From assembly GCF_902806485.1 (NCBI RefSeq), contig NZ_CADCWT010000016.1, positions 1-42,218 on the forward strand: DNA of 42,218 nucleotides, given 5' to 3'. The notes below the pieces were generated by a model that did no database searches, had not been told where the DNA came from, and saw only the letters and a list, made by a program, of their open reading frames with translations. Below are positions 8,003 through 17,555 of this stretch, piece after piece; positions within the stretch are counted from its first letter, which is position 1, and every line of letters starts with the position of its first letter. A program made the position numbers and the translations under genes. Source of the stretch: Candidatus Frankia alpina. GTDB taxonomy: Bacteria > Actinomycetota > Actinomycetes > Frankiales > Frankiaceae.

Positions 8003-8030
8003 GGTCGTGCGCAAGCCACAACGCACGACC
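8003..8030 (-). terminator. 9-bp hairpin between DUF3145 and DUF4193 genes
   Basis: GGTCGTGCG (8003-8011) pairs perfectly with 8022-8030 around a 10-nt loop. It sits downstream of the DUF3145 gene and 28 bp upstream of the DUF4193 start, so it may be a terminator or a leader structure. A second, weaker stem (8154-8174, GGCCCG/CGGGCC) lies directly after the DUF3145 stop. Confidence 0.4.
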
Positions 8031-8190
8031 GCCGGGGTATGTGCCCGTCAGACCCGCGCTACCCTGGTGTGGGCTTCGCCACACCCTCGCAACCATCTCC
8101 GCGTCGATGCGTCGCGCGGCCCTGACCATCCGCAGCGCCACCCAACCCGGTGCGGCCCGACACGGCTGCGGGCCGGGCTGCGCGGGTCGT

Positions 8191-8733
8191 TTAGCCGGTG
8201 CGCCGCAGCCAGGTGACCGGGGCTCCGTGGGCGCCTCGGCGCAGTGGCTCGAGGACATCGTCCCAGGCCGTCCCGAGCAGGCGGTGCAGGCCCCGGGCGA
8301 GGGTCTCGCGAGCCTCGCCCCGTTCCAGCAGCGCCCGCAGGGCGGCCTCGCCGACCACCACATCGCCGTTCGCGGCGATCGCGGCCCGGTGCAGGCCGAG
8401 ATCGGGGGTATAGGAATAGCGCTCGGCGTCACACCCGGGTGAGGGCCCCTCGACGGTTTCGAAGGTGACGTGCCCAAGCCGGCGCAGCGCACCGGCGACC
8501 CGGCCCGCCGTGCCCGGGGACGCGCGCCACTCCAGCCCGGCGAAGAGGAATCCGGGCATGCCGGGCTGCGCCGTCCAGGTCAGCGACACAGGCGACGACA
8601 ACACTCCGGACGCGCCGAACTCCAGGTGCGGGCACAGCGCCGGCGGACAGGCGAGCACCGCCAGCTTGCCCGGCACGGCGAAGGACGACGAGCCGGATGA
8701 CAGCTCACGAGCTGTCGAGGACATTGCGACCAC
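8191..8733 (-). CDS. DUF3145 family protein
   Basis: This 180-residue protein carries blocks typical of actinobacterial DUF3145: PPALCPHLEFGASGVL, LTWTAQPG, FETVEGPSPGCDAERYSYTP and DVVVGEAALRALLERG. No catalytic motif is apparent and the function is unknown. GTG 8733 is preferred because GGAGG lies 6 nt upstream; the in-frame ATG at 8724 is 15 nt from that site. The gene is on the same strand as DUF4193, 215 bp upstream of it, with hairpins between them. Confidence 0.82.
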   Translation of the reverse strand: MVAMSSTARELSSGSSSFAVPGKLAVLACPPALCPHLEFGASGVLSSPVSLTWTAQPGMPGFLFAGLEWRASPGTAGRVAGALRRLGHVTFETVEGPSPGCDAERYSYTPDLGLHRAAIAANGDVVVGEAALRALLERGEARETLARGLHRLLGTAWDDVLEPLRRGAHGAPVTWLRRTG

Positions 8734-8884
8734 GCGGGACCTCCGTCGACGAGGAACGCCTTCCCCTGCGCCTGTCGACTCGCCCCCGGATAGCTTGCCG
8801 AAATCGTCCCATGGTCCGGCTCCGCGGACTAGCCCCACCCCCTTCCGGAAGGAAGACTAATTGGGCGGAAGACCGGCCCGGAGC

Positions 8885-8912
8885 AACCACCCTCCCCGAC
8901 CGGGGGGTGGTT
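8885..8912 (-). terminator. terminator of the nfeD-band7 operon
   Basis: AACCACCC (8885-8892) pairs with 8905-8912 and the stem extends inward through a G-U pair to about 11 bp with a 6-nt loop. It begins 12 bp beyond the band7 stop on the minus strand. Confidence 0.6.
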
Positions 8913-8924
8913 CATCCGGATAGC

Positions 8925-9869
8925 TCAACCCGAGGCAGGCTCCGGCCGCTGCGGTGCGGCCCCGTTGGGTCCGCCGCTGGCGGGTGCAGCGGCGGGTGCG
9001 GGTGCGGCGGCGCCCAGCAGGCCACCGAGGCCGCTGAGCGCGCCGGTCAGTTCGCTCGGCACGATCCACAGCTTGCTCGCCTGCCCCTGGGCGATCTGCG
9101 GCAGCGTCTGCAGGTACTGGTAGGCCAGCAGCTTCTGATCGGCGTCGCCCTCGTGGATCGCCCGGAAGACGGTTCCGATGGCCTTCGCCTCGCCCTCGGC
9201 GGTGAGGATCTGCGCCTCACGCTCGCCTTCGGCCCGCAGGATCGCCGCCTGCTTCTCCCCTTCGGCCCGCAGGATCTCGCTCTGCTTGACACCTTCGGCG
9301 GTCAGGATCGCCGCGCGGCGGTCCCGCTCGGCCCGCATCTGCTTCTCCATCGAGTCCTGGATGGAACGTGGCGGGTCGATGGCCTTCAGCTCCACCCGGT
9401 TGACCCGGATGCCCCACTTGCCGGTGGCCTCGTCGAGCACGCCGCGCAACTGCCCGTTGATCTGGTCGCGGGAGGTGAGGGTGGCCTCCAGGTTCAGCCC
9501 GCCGATGACGTTGCGCAGCGTGGTGACGGTGAGCTGCTCGATGGCGCGGATGACGTTGGCGATCTCGTAGGTGGCCGCCCGTGGATCGGTGACCTGGAAG
9601 TAGATCACCGTGTCGATCCCGACCACGAGGTTGTCCTCGGTGATCACCGGCTGCGGCGGAAAGCTGACCACCTGCTCGCGCAGGTCGATGCGGTCGCGCA
9701 CCCGGTCGACGAACGGGACCACGATCGCCAGCCCCGGAGTGAGGGTGCGGTGGTACCGACCGAGGCGTTCCACCACCATCGCCCGCGCCTGCGGGACGAT
9801 GCGCACCGCCCGCACCAAAAAGATCAAAACTACCGCCGCGACCACCACGGCGACGATGACACCTGCCAT
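8925..9869 (-). CDS. SPFH/band 7 (stomatin-prohibitin) membrane protein
   Basis: This 314-residue protein has an N-terminal membrane helix (residues 2-20, GVIVAVVVAAVVLIFLV) followed by the SPFH domain (VPQARAMVVERLGRYHRTL, TPGLAIVVPFVDRV, REQVVSFP, VIYFQVTDP). A charged helix follows (about residues 165-235) in which AEGEKQAAILRAEGERE-type units repeat; it is predicted to form coiled coils for oligomerisation. The C-terminus is an Ala/Pro/Gly tail. Such proteins scaffold membrane microdomains and often pair with NfeD proteins, as here: nfeD lies 92 bp upstream on the same strand. The ATG has AAGGGG 7 nt upstream. The spacer between the two genes contains a G/C-rich 9-bp reiteration (about 9921-9950). 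Confidence 0.93.
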   Translation of the reverse strand: MAGVIVAVVVAAVVLIFLVRAVRIVPQARAMVVERLGRYHRTLTPGLAIVVPFVDRVRDRIDLREQVVSFPPQPVITEDNLVVGIDTVIYFQVTDPRAATYEIANVIRAIEQLTVTTLRNVIGGLNLEATLTSRDQINGQLRGVLDEATGKWGIRVNRVELKAIDPPRSIQDSMEKQMRAERDRRAAILTAEGVKQSEILRAEGEKQAAILRAEGEREAQILTAEGEAKAIGTVFRAIHEGDADQKLLAYQYLQTLPQIAQGQASKLWIVPSELTGALSGLGGLLGAAAPAPAAAPASGGPNGAAPQRPEPASG

Positions 9870-9961
9870 GACGTACCCCTTCTCTGTCGGGCCCGTGGGC
9901 CTTGCCGTGACCCCACCGACCCCGGGGACCCCGGGGACGCCGGGGACGCCGGGCCGCGGAG

Positions 9962-10396
9962 TCAGATCTCGAATCGGTGCACGATGGCGGTCGCTCCGTC
10001 GATGCGCAGGACGCGCCCCTCGCTGCCGACCTCCAGCACGGTCGTGGTCGGGTACGACCGGGCCGACCAGACCTCCCCCTTGATCTTCACCCGGCCGCCC
10101 TCCCCGTCCACCCGCTCCAGCACCAGCGCCCGCTCCCCCACCAGCGCGTCCGTGCCGGTGCGCAGTTCGGGGGTTCGCTGCAGGTGCCGGCGGGCCACCG
10201 GACGAAGCCCGAGGCCGAGGCCGCCGGCCGCCACGACGAACCCGGCGATCTGCCAGGCCGCGTCGACGCCCAGCAGCGCGACGGCCGCGCCCACCAACGC
10301 CGCCAGCGAGAACATCACCAGCGTCAGGTCCAGCGTGAACAGCTCGCCGACGAGCAGAGCGCCGGCGACGACGACCCAGATCGCCCAGTCGGCCAT
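9962..10396 (-). CDS. NfeD-like membrane protein
   Basis: This 144-residue protein has two or three N-terminal membrane segments (WAIWVVVAGALLVGELF, LVMFSLAALVGAAVALLG, IAGFVVAAGGLGLGL). They are followed by the soluble OB-fold domain typical of short NfeD proteins: DALVGERALVLERVDGEGG, RVKIKGEVWSARSY and GSEGRVLRIDGATAIVHR. It lacks the ClpP-like protease half of long NfeD proteins. It forms an operon with the band7 gene, the usual partner. The ATG at 10396 sits six bases after TAGCAT, suggesting a leaderless mRNA. Confidence 0.9.
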   Translation of the reverse strand: MADWAIWVVVAGALLVGELFTLDLTLVMFSLAALVGAAVALLGVDAAWQIAGFVVAAGGLGLGLRPVARRHLQRTPELRTGTDALVGERALVLERVDGEGGRVKIKGEVWSARSYPTTTVLEVGSEGRVLRIDGATAIVHRFEI

Positions 10397-10402
10397 GACT
10401 CC

Positions 10403-10408
10403 ATGCTA
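10403..10408 (-). promoter_or_regulatory. -10 element for the nfeD-band7 operon
   Basis: TAGCAT on the minus strand, then six bases (GGAGTC), then ATG. This gives a leaderless start; GGAG at 2 nt from the ATG is too close to be a ribosome binding site. Confidence 0.5.
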
Positions 10409-10507
10409 GGCCCGGCCATCAGCAACCGATCAATGAAACCTCAATGATCGTCGAGGCTCTGACCTCACATTTCGTGCGCCCCCGAATCAGAGCGTCCCTC
10501 CTGGCCG

Positions 10508-10513
10508 TAGGCT
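10508..10513 (+). promoter_or_regulatory. -10 element for glgX
   Basis: TAGGCT lies eight bases before the glgX ATG and no Shine-Dalgarno sequence is present, so a leaderless or near-leaderless transcript is likely. It faces away from the nfeD promoter about 100 bp away. Confidence 0.45.
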
Positions 10514-10521
10514 TCGTTCGT

Positions 10522-12732
10522 ATGTCGCAGGTATGGCCGGGCAGCCCTTATCCCCTGGGCGCCACATATGACGGGTCGGGGACGAACTTCGCGCTCTTCT
10601 CAGAGATCGCCGACCGGGTCCAGCTCTGCCTGTTCGACGATGCGGGCCAGGAGGACCGGGTCGATCTGAAGGAGGTCGACGCCTTCGTCTGGCACGCCTA
10701 CCTGCCCACGGGGCAGCGCTACGGCTACCGGGTCCACGGCCCCTACGACCCGGCCCACGGCACCCGCTGCAACCCGCACAAGCTGCTGCTCGACCCGTAC
10801 GCGAAGGCCGTTGACGGCGAGGTCGCCTGGGACCAGGCGGTGTTCCCATACACCTTCGGCGACCCGGACGGCGTCAACGACGCCGACTCCGGCCCGCACA
10901 TGATGAAGTCGGTCGTGATCAGCCCGTTCTTCGACTGGAACGGCGACCGTCCGCCGCGCACGCCCTACAACGAGTCGGTGTTCTACGAGGCCCACGTCCG
11001 CGGGCTCACCAAGAACCATCCCGGGCTGCCCGAGGAGTACCGCGGCACCTACGCCGGTATCGCCCACCCCTTGATGATCGACCATTACCGCAAGCTCGGC
11101 GTCACCGCGATCGAACTGCTGCCCGTGCACCAGTTCGTCCACGACGAGCACCTGGTCAGCAAGAACCTGCGCAACTACTGGGGCTACAACTCGATCGCCT
11201 TCCTCGCCCCGCACAACGACTACTCCGCCTCCGGCGGGCACGGCCGGCAGGTGCAGGAGTTCAAGGGCATGGTCAAGAACCTGCACGAGGCCGGGATCGA
11301 GGTGATCCTCGACATCGTCTACAACCACACCGCCGAGGGCAACCACATGGGGCCGATGCTGTGCTTCCGCGGCATCGACAACGCCGCCTACTACCGGCTC
11401 GTGGACGACGACCCCCACTACTACATGGACTACACGGGCACCGGCAACAGCCTGCGGGTACGCCACCCCCACGTCCTACAGCTAATCATGGACTCGCTGC
11501 GGTACTGGGTGACGGACATGCACGTCGACGGCTTCCGCTTCGACCTGGCCGCGACGCTGGCACGGGAGTTCTACGACGTCGACCGGCTGTCGTCGTTCTT
11601 CGACCTGGTCCAGCAGGACCCGGTCGTCTCCCAGGTCAAGCTGATCGCCGAGCCGTGGGACCTCGGCGAGGGCGGCTACCAGGTCGGGAACTTCCCCCCG
11701 CTGTGGACGGAGTGGAACGGTAAGTACCGCGACACCGTCCGTGACTTCTGGCGCGGCCAGGACCATGGCATCGCCGAGTTCGCCTCCCGGCTGACCGGGT
11801 CGAGCGACCTGTACGAGAACAGCGGGCGGCGCCCCTGGGCGTCGATCAACTTCATCACCGCCCACGACGGCTTCACACTGCGCGACCTCGTCTCGTACAA
11901 CGACAAGCACAACGAGGCCAACGGGGAGGACAACCGGGACGGATCGGACGACAACCGCTCCTGGAACTGCGGAGTCGAGGGGCCGACCGACGACCCGGAC
12001 GTATTGCTTCTACGGACCACGCAAACCCGTAACCTGCTCACGACGCTACTGCTGTCCCAGGGGGTGCCGATGCTGGTCGCCGGAGACGAGATGGGGCGCA
12101 CCCAACACGACAACAACAACGCCTACTGTCAGGACAACCCGCTCTCCTGGCTGGACTGGGCGGACACCGAGCGCAACGCCGACCTGGTCGAGTTCGTCGG
12201 CCTGCTGTCCAGGCTGCGCAAAGATCACCTGATCTTCCGGCGCCGCCGGTTCTTCCAGGGGATCTCCCTGCGCGGGCAGGGCGCCACGGCCCGCGGCGCC
12301 GCGGGCGACGACCCGGCCGTGACCGACGACCCGGCCAAGAAGGACATCGTCTGGCTGCGGCCGGACGGCACCGAGATGTCCGACATCGACTGGGAGTCCG
12401 GCACCGCCCGTTCCCTGGGCGTCTACCTCAACGGTGACGGCATCCCGGACCCGGACGCGCTCGGCCAGCCGATTTCCGACGACTCCTTCCTGCTGTACTT
12501 CAACGCGCACTACGAGCCCGTCGCCTTCCGCGTGCCGGCACCGAGCTTCGGGGCGTCCTGGGAGATGGTCGTCGACACCCGCAAGTCCACCGCGGAGATC
12601 GACGCCACTCTGGAGGTCATCCCCCCGGCCCACCCGGCCCTGGACCCCGCCGACGTGGGCAAGGTGGTCAAGACCGGCGACCCGATCGAGATCGACGCCC
12701 GTTCGACGGTCGTGCTGCGCCGTGTCGACTGA
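10522..12732 (+). CDS. glgX: glycogen debranching enzyme (GH13, isoamylase/TreX type)
   Basis: This 736-residue GH13 enzyme hydrolyses alpha-1,6 branches of glycogen and releases malto-oligosaccharides. It has an N-terminal CBM48-type domain ([20 protein letters not shown]) and the catalytic barrel with motifs [18 protein letters not shown] (nucleophile about D341), LIAEPWD (acid/base about E377) and ITAHDGF (about D449), followed by [14 protein letters not shown]. Length and order match GlgX/TreX. The ATG at 10522 directly precedes the conserved N-terminus. Its last 11 bp overlap treY, so the two are translationally coupled; products of this enzyme are substrates of TreY. Confidence 0.95.
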   Translation: MSQVWPGSPYPLGATYDGSGTNFALFSEIADRVQLCLFDDAGQEDRVDLKEVDAFVWHAYLPTGQRYGYRVHGPYDPAHGTRCNPHKLLLDPYAKAVDGEVAWDQAVFPYTFGDPDGVNDADSGPHMMKSVVISPFFDWNGDRPPRTPYNESVFYEAHVRGLTKNHPGLPEEYRGTYAGIAHPLMIDHYRKLGVTAIELLPVHQFVHDEHLVSKNLRNYWGYNSIAFLAPHNDYSASGGHGRQVQEFKGMVKNLHEAGIEVILDIVYNHTAEGNHMGPMLCFRGIDNAAYYRLVDDDPHYYMDYTGTGNSLRVRHPHVLQLIMDSLRYWVTDMHVDGFRFDLAATLAREFYDVDRLSSFFDLVQQDPVVSQVKLIAEPWDLGEGGYQVGNFPPLWTEWNGKYRDTVRDFWRGQDHGIAEFASRLTGSSDLYENSGRRPWASINFITAHDGFTLRDLVSYNDKHNEANGEDNRDGSDDNRSWNCGVEGPTDDPDVLLLRTTQTRNLLTTLLLSQGVPMLVAGDEMGRTQHDNNNAYCQDNPLSWLDWADTERNADLVEFVGLLSRLRKDHLIFRRRRFFQGISLRGQGATARGAAGDDPAVTDDPAKKDIVWLRPDGTEMSDIDWESGTARSLGVYLNGDGIPDPDALGQPISDDSFLLYFNAHYEPVAFRVPAPSFGASWEMVVDTRKSTAEIDATLEVIPPAHPALDPADVGKVVKTGDPIEIDARSTVVLRRVD

Positions 12733-15205
12733 GCCCACCCCCCCACCGGGCGGGCCCAGAGTCGAGCGGGTGGTGCCGACCTCGACCTACCGGCTCCAGC
12801 TCAACCTCGACTTCTCCTTCACCGACGCGGCCGTGATCGTTCCCTACCTGGCCACGCTCGGCGTGTCGCACCTGTACCTGTCGCCGGTGCTGGAGGCCGC
12901 CCCCGGCTCGACGCACGGCTACGACCTCGTCGAGCACGGCCAGATCAACCCCGAGCTCGGCGGGACGGGCGGCCTGCGCCGGCTGACCGCCGCCTGCCGC
13001 AAGGCCGGCCTCGGGATCGTCGTCGACGTCGTCCCGAACCACATGTCCGTCACCCCGGAGACGGCGAACTCGGCCTGGTGGTCGGTGCTGCGCGAGGGGC
13101 CCGAATCCCCCTACGCCTCCTGGTTCGACATCGACTGGGCCGCGCCCGACAACCCGGGCCGGGTGCTGGTCCCGATCCTCGGCGCGGGCCTCGCGGACTG
13201 CCTGGCCGCCGGGGAGATCTCCGTCGAGCAGGACACCGAGGGCGCGTGGGTCGTCGTCTACTACGACCACGTGCTGCCGACCTCGCCCGGCACCGCCGAC
13301 CCCGACGACGTCGCCGCCACCCTGGACGCCCAGTACTACCGGCTGTGCTGGTGGCGGGTCGCCGCGAGCGAGCTGAACTACCGCCGTTTCTTCGACATCA
13401 CGACCCTCGCCGGGCTGCGCCAGGAGGAACCCGACGTCTTCGCCGCGACCCACCGGCTGCTCATCGAACAGGTCCGGGCGGGCACGTTCGAAGGGTTGCG
13501 CATCGACCATCCGGACGGCCTGGCCGACCCGGAGGGCTACCTGCGTCGGCTCGCCGACGCCTCCGGCGGGGTGTGGACCGTCGTCGAGAAGATCCTGGAG
13601 CATGACGAGGCCCTGCCCGACACCTGGGCCTGCGACGGCACCACCGGCTACGAGGGAATCGCCCGGCTGACCCGGCTGTTCCTCGACCCCGTCGCCGGGC
13701 ATCCACTCGCCGTGCTCTACCAGGAGATCACCCGCGCCGATCCCGACTACGAGGCCGAGGCGCGGGCCGCCAAGCTCGACGTGCTCGCCGGCGTGCTGCA
13801 ACCCGAGGTGGACCGGCTGACCGCGCTCGCCCTCGGGGAAGCCCGAGAGGCCCGCGCGGACCTCACCCGCACCGGGCTGCGGGAAGCGCTGTGCGAGGTG
13901 CTGGCCGCCTTCGACGTCTACCGGGCCTACATCCGCCCGGACGGCACGCCGAGCCTGGAGGCCCGCGGCCACGTGGTGCGGGCCTGCGAGCAGGCCCGGT
14001 CCTACCTGCCCGGTCGTTCCGCCGAGGTCGACCTGATCGAGGACCTGGCCCTGGGCGGTCCGCCCGAGTTCGTCACGCGTTTCCAGCAGACGTGCGGCCC
14101 GGTGATGGCCAAGGGCATCGAGGACACGGCGTTCTACCGCTACTCCCGGCTCATCGCCCTCAACGAGGTCGGCGGCGACCCGGCGCGCTTCCCGGCGTTC
14201 ACCACCGGGCATCCGCGCAGCGCCGTCACCGAGTTCCACGAGGCGAACCTGGCGGTGCAGCGGAGCTGGCCGCTGACGATGACCACCCTGTCGACGCACG
14301 ACACGAAGCGCTCCGAGGACGTCCGCGCCCGCCTCGCCGTCCTCTCCGAGGATCCACGCGGCTGGGCGGAGGTCGCAGGCAGCCTGGTCCGCCTCGGCGA
14401 ACGTCACCGTGACACCGAGCAGGGCTGGCCGGACCGCTCCACCGCCTACTTCCTGCTGCAGACCCTCGTCGGCGCCTGGCCGCTGCCCACCGAGCGGGCG
14501 ACCCAGTACATGCTCAAGGCCGTCCGCGAGGCGAAGGTCTACACCAGCTGGACCGACCAGGACCCCGCCTACGAGGCCGCGCTGACGAACTACATCGAGT
14601 CGGTGCTGGAGGACGAGGAGTTCCTCGCCGTGCTCACCGGCTACATCGGCACCCTCGTCGAGCTCGGCCGGCAGAACTCGCTGGCCCAGAAGCTGCTCCA
14701 GCTCACCGTCCCGGGTGTCCCGGACCTGTACCAGGGCCAGGAGCTGTGGGACCTGTCCCTGGTCGACCCGGACAACCGCCGCCCGGTCAACTACGGCGAC
14801 CGGACGAAGCTGCTCGCCGAGCCCGGCGTGGACACCGGCACGCCGCGGCGCCCACCGGTGCTCGACGACTCCGGCGCCGCGAAGCTGCTCGTCGTCACCC
14901 GGACGCTGCGAACCCGCCGCGAGCACCCCGAGTGGTTCGGCGACCGGGCCACCTACCGCCCCCTGTGGGCGTCGGGCTCGGCCGCGGAGAACGCGGTCGC
15001 CTTCGCCCGCTCCGAGTCGGTGGTCACCGTGGCGCCCCGCCTGGTCCTCGGCCTGCGCCGCAGCGGCGGCTGGCGCGACACCACCATCCCGCTGCCCGAG
15101 GGCCGCTGGACCGACGTCCTGACCGGCCGCCGCCACGACGGCGGCACCGCCTACGTTCTGCGCCTGCTGCGCGACTTCCCCGTCAGCCTCCTCATCCGCT
15201 CCTGA
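12722..15205 (+). CDS. treY: maltooligosyl trehalose synthase
   Basis: This 827-residue GH13 enzyme rearranges the reducing-end alpha-1,4 bond of malto-oligosaccharides to alpha,alpha-1,1, giving maltooligosyl trehalose. Family blocks are [54 protein letters not shown] (nucleophile about D262), [13 protein letters not shown] (about E289), [16 protein letters not shown] and [19 protein letters not shown] 12722 gives an 11-bp overlap with glgX and is in frame; GTG codons near 12770 are alternatives and would leave the core intact. treZ follows after a 250-bp gap. Confidence 0.95.
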   Translation: MSTEPTPPPGGPRVERVVPTSTYRLQLNLDFSFTDAAVIVPYLATLGVSHLYLSPVLEAAPGSTHGYDLVEHGQINPELGGTGGLRRLTAACRKAGLGIVVDVVPNHMSVTPETANSAWWSVLREGPESPYASWFDIDWAAPDNPGRVLVPILGAGLADCLAAGEISVEQDTEGAWVVVYYDHVLPTSPGTADPDDVAATLDAQYYRLCWWRVAASELNYRRFFDITTLAGLRQEEPDVFAATHRLLIEQVRAGTFEGLRIDHPDGLADPEGYLRRLADASGGVWTVVEKILEHDEALPDTWACDGTTGYEGIARLTRLFLDPVAGHPLAVLYQEITRADPDYEAEARAAKLDVLAGVLQPEVDRLTALALGEAREARADLTRTGLREALCEVLAAFDVYRAYIRPDGTPSLEARGHVVRACEQARSYLPGRSAEVDLIEDLALGGPPEFVTRFQQTCGPVMAKGIEDTAFYRYSRLIALNEVGGDPARFPAFTTGHPRSAVTEFHEANLAVQRSWPLTMTTLSTHDTKRSEDVRARLAVLSEDPRGWAEVAGSLVRLGERHRDTEQGWPDRSTAYFLLQTLVGAWPLPTERATQYMLKAVREAKVYTSWTDQDPAYEAALTNYIESVLEDEEFLAVLTGYIGTLVELGRQNSLAQKLLQLTVPGVPDLYQGQELWDLSLVDPDNRRPVNYGDRTKLLAEPGVDTGTPRRPPVLDDSGAAKLLVVTRTLRTRREHPEWFGDRATYRPLWASGSAAENAVAFARSESVVTVAPRLVLGLRRSGGWRDTTIPLPEGRWTDVLTGRRHDGGTAYVLRLLRDFPVSLLIRS

Positions 15206-15359
15206 TCCGGCACCGGCCGGCGCGAACGGGCCCCTCCGGCGAACCGACCTCCGCCGCCGCCGGGCGTCTACACGGGGCGGGGCCGGGGCATGCGCCACGA
15301 GGCCGATCACGGATCCCACCTGGTGCGCCCGCCGCCATGAGGCTGGTCACAGGGGGCCT

Positions 15360-15374
15360 TTTCACCCGGTGAAA
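15360..15374. promoter_or_regulatory. palindrome upstream of treZ
   Basis: TTTCACC-C-GGTGAAA is a perfect 7+1+7 dyad, AT-richer than its surroundings, 81 bp before the treZ start in the treY-treZ gap. A repressor operator is plausible, but no regulator is linked. Confidence 0.35.
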
Positions 15375-15455
15375 CCGGGTCGTGCGGGCACCTTCGGTGG
15401 GGGCCGTTGTCACGGACACGGCATGTCAGGCGGCGGTGGAAGGTAGACAGGAGCT

Positions 15456-17219
15456 ATGAGCACCTTCCGGCTGTGGGCCCCGGACGCGAAGACGGTCAGC
15501 CTGGTCGTGGCGGACTCCGCCGGCGACGCCACCCATGAGATGTCCGCCGGGCGGCGGGGCTGGTGGTGGGTGAACGTCCCCTCCGCGAAGCACGGCACGG
15601 ACTACGCGTTCGTACTCGACGGGGGCAGCGAGGAACTGCCCGATCCCCGCTCGGTCTGGCAGCCGGCGGGGGTGCACGGCCGATCCCGGCTGGTCGACCA
15701 CTCGACGTTCCACTGGTCGGACGCGAGCTGGCGCGGCATCGCGCTGGCCGGCAGCGTGCTCTACGAGCTGCACGTCGGGACGTTCACCCCCGAGGGCACC
15801 TTCGACGCCGCGATCGGCAAGCTCGACCACCTCGCCGAGCTCGGCATCGACGCCGTCGAGCTGCTGCCGGTCAACGCCTTCCCGGGGCACCACGGCTGGG
15901 GCTACGACGGGGTCGGCCTGTTCGCCGTGCACGAGCCCTACGGCGGGCCGGACGGGCTGAAGCGGTTCGTCGACGCGGCGCACGCCCGCGGCATCGGCGT
16001 GATCATGGATGTCGTCTACAACCACCTCGGCCCGGACGGAAACTACCTGGCGCAGTTCGGGCCGTACTTCACCGACCGGTACATCACCCCGTGGGGGCCG
16101 GCGGTCAACCTCGACGCCCCCGGCTCCGACGATGTCCGCGCGTTCATCCTCGACAGCACGTTGTCCTGGCTACGGGACTTCCACTGCGACGGGCTGCGCC
16201 TGGACGCCGTGCACGCCTTCCAGGACAGTCGGGCGATGCACCTGCTCGAGGAGATCGCCGAGTCGGTGCACCGGCTCGGGGCGCAGGTGCGCCGGCCGCT
16301 GTTCGTCGTCGCCGAATCCGACCTCAACGATCCCAAGCTGGTCGTCGCCCCCGAGGCCGGCGGGTACGGCCTGGACGGCCAGTGGTGCGACGACGCCCAC
16401 CACGCGCTGTGGGCGACGCTGTCCGGCGAACGGCAGGGCTACTACATCGACTTCGGGTCGATCGAGACGCTCGCCCACGCGCTGACGAAGGGTTTCGTGC
16501 ACGAGGGCGGCTACTCGACGTTCCGCGGCCGCTCCCACGGCCGGCCGATGCCGCCGACGACGGCGGCCTACCGGTTCGTCACGTTCCTGCAGAACCACGA
16601 CCAGATCGGCAACCGGGCGGTGGGCGACCGGTCGTCGGCGCAGCTCAACGACGGTCTGCTGCGCATCGGCGCGGCCCTGCTGCTGACCTCGGCGCTGACC
16701 CCGATGCTGTTCATGGGGGAGGAATGGGGGGCGCACACCCCCTGGCAGTACTTCACCGACCACACCGCGCCCGGTCTCGGCGACGCGGTGCGCGAGGGGC
16801 GGCGCGCCGAGTTCGCCGAGCACGGCTGGGGGCCCGACGACGTCCCCGACCCGCAGGACCCGGCGACGTTCGAGCGGTCGAAGCTGGACTGGTCCGAGCC
16901 GACCCGCCCGGGCCACGGCAGCCTGCTGGACTGGCACCGCCGGCTCATCGGGCTGCGCCGCAAGCTGCCGGCGCTGACGGACCCGGCGTGGTCGTCGGTG
17001 GAGTGCCCCTACGACGAACAGGCCCGCTGGCTGGTGGTGCGCCGCGGGGACGTGGCGATCGTCGTCAACCTGTCGTCGCAGCGGCAGGCGGTGCCGCTCG
17101 ACGGGGTGCCCTTCGACGCGCCGGCGGCCTCGGCGCCCGGCTTCACCTACATGCCGGGCCGCGTCGAGCTCGACGGCGAGTCCGTCGTCATCACCCGACT
17201 GCTGCCGCCGGCCGGCTGA
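15456..17219 (+). CDS. treZ: malto-oligosyltrehalose trehalohydrolase
   Basis: This 587-residue GH13 enzyme releases trehalose from the maltooligosyl trehalose made by TreY. Visible are the N-terminal CBM48-like domain (FRLWAPDAKTVSLVV), then YELHVGTFTPEGTF, MDVVYNHLGPDGNYL, DGLRLDAVHAF (nucleophile about D250), VVAESDLNDP (about E287), FLQNHDQIGNRA and LFMGEEWGA, all diagnostic of TreZ. AGGAG lies just upstream of the ATG, rather close (2 nt). With glgX and treY it completes the TreXYZ route from glycogen to trehalose, a compatible solute. A separate promoter in the 250-bp gap is possible. Confidence 0.95.
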   Translation: MSTFRLWAPDAKTVSLVVADSAGDATHEMSAGRRGWWWVNVPSAKHGTDYAFVLDGGSEELPDPRSVWQPAGVHGRSRLVDHSTFHWSDASWRGIALAGSVLYELHVGTFTPEGTFDAAIGKLDHLAELGIDAVELLPVNAFPGHHGWGYDGVGLFAVHEPYGGPDGLKRFVDAAHARGIGVIMDVVYNHLGPDGNYLAQFGPYFTDRYITPWGPAVNLDAPGSDDVRAFILDSTLSWLRDFHCDGLRLDAVHAFQDSRAMHLLEEIAESVHRLGAQVRRPLFVVAESDLNDPKLVVAPEAGGYGLDGQWCDDAHHALWATLSGERQGYYIDFGSIETLAHALTKGFVHEGGYSTFRGRSHGRPMPPTTAAYRFVTFLQNHDQIGNRAVGDRSSAQLNDGLLRIGAALLLTSALTPMLFMGEEWGAHTPWQYFTDHTAPGLGDAVREGRRAEFAEHGWGPDDVPDPQDPATFERSKLDWSEPTRPGHGSLLDWHRRLIGLRRKLPALTDPAWSSVECPYDEQARWLVVRRGDVAIVVNLSSQRQAVPLDGVPFDAPAASAPGFTYMPGRVELDGESVVITRLLPPAG

Positions 17220-17252
17220 GCGGCGCCGCCCGACGTCGCCGGTCAGCGGCGG

Positions 17253-17354
17253 TCAGCGGCGGACACGGTCCCGGGACAGCAGGAAATACAGCCCGCCGAG
17301 CACCGCCAGTCCCACCAGCAACACCATGACGAGCAGCACGACGTAGGTTCCCAT
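17253..17354 (-). CDS. putative 33-residue single-pass membrane protein
   Basis: A short frame begins MGTYVVLLVMVLLVGLAVLG, forms a single hydrophobic helix of about 22 residues and ends with a basic tail (SRDRVRR). About 29 of 33 codons end in G or C, as in real genes here, and the frame occupies the gap between treZ and the zapE relic without overlapping either. A Shine-Dalgarno sequence is weak. The stop lies in a 10-bp tandem duplication (GGTCAGCGGC at 17241-17260). I recognise no family; it could be spurious. Confidence 0.45.
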   Translation of the reverse strand: MGTYVVLLVMVLLVGLAVLGGLYFLLSRDRVRR

Positions 17355-17555
17355 GCGTCCATCGTCGCAGGATCAGCCGACGATCGCGGCGGTCCGGTCC
17401 CCGATGTCCGTCCGGCGCCGCCGGACCGCCGGCTCCGGACTGCTGCGAGGCCGCCATCCCTGGGGAAAGCGCAAGACTTCTAGTTGATCTTCCCGGTCGA
17501 GCCGGACGCGGGCGTGCAGCCGGCACAGCCGGCGGGGTTCAGGCGGGAGCAGCGT

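Noticed and set aside
12668..15319. An 883-codon open frame on the minus strand
   Set aside because: It is antisense to treY, whose motifs are unmistakable; long antisense frames are common in high-GC DNA.
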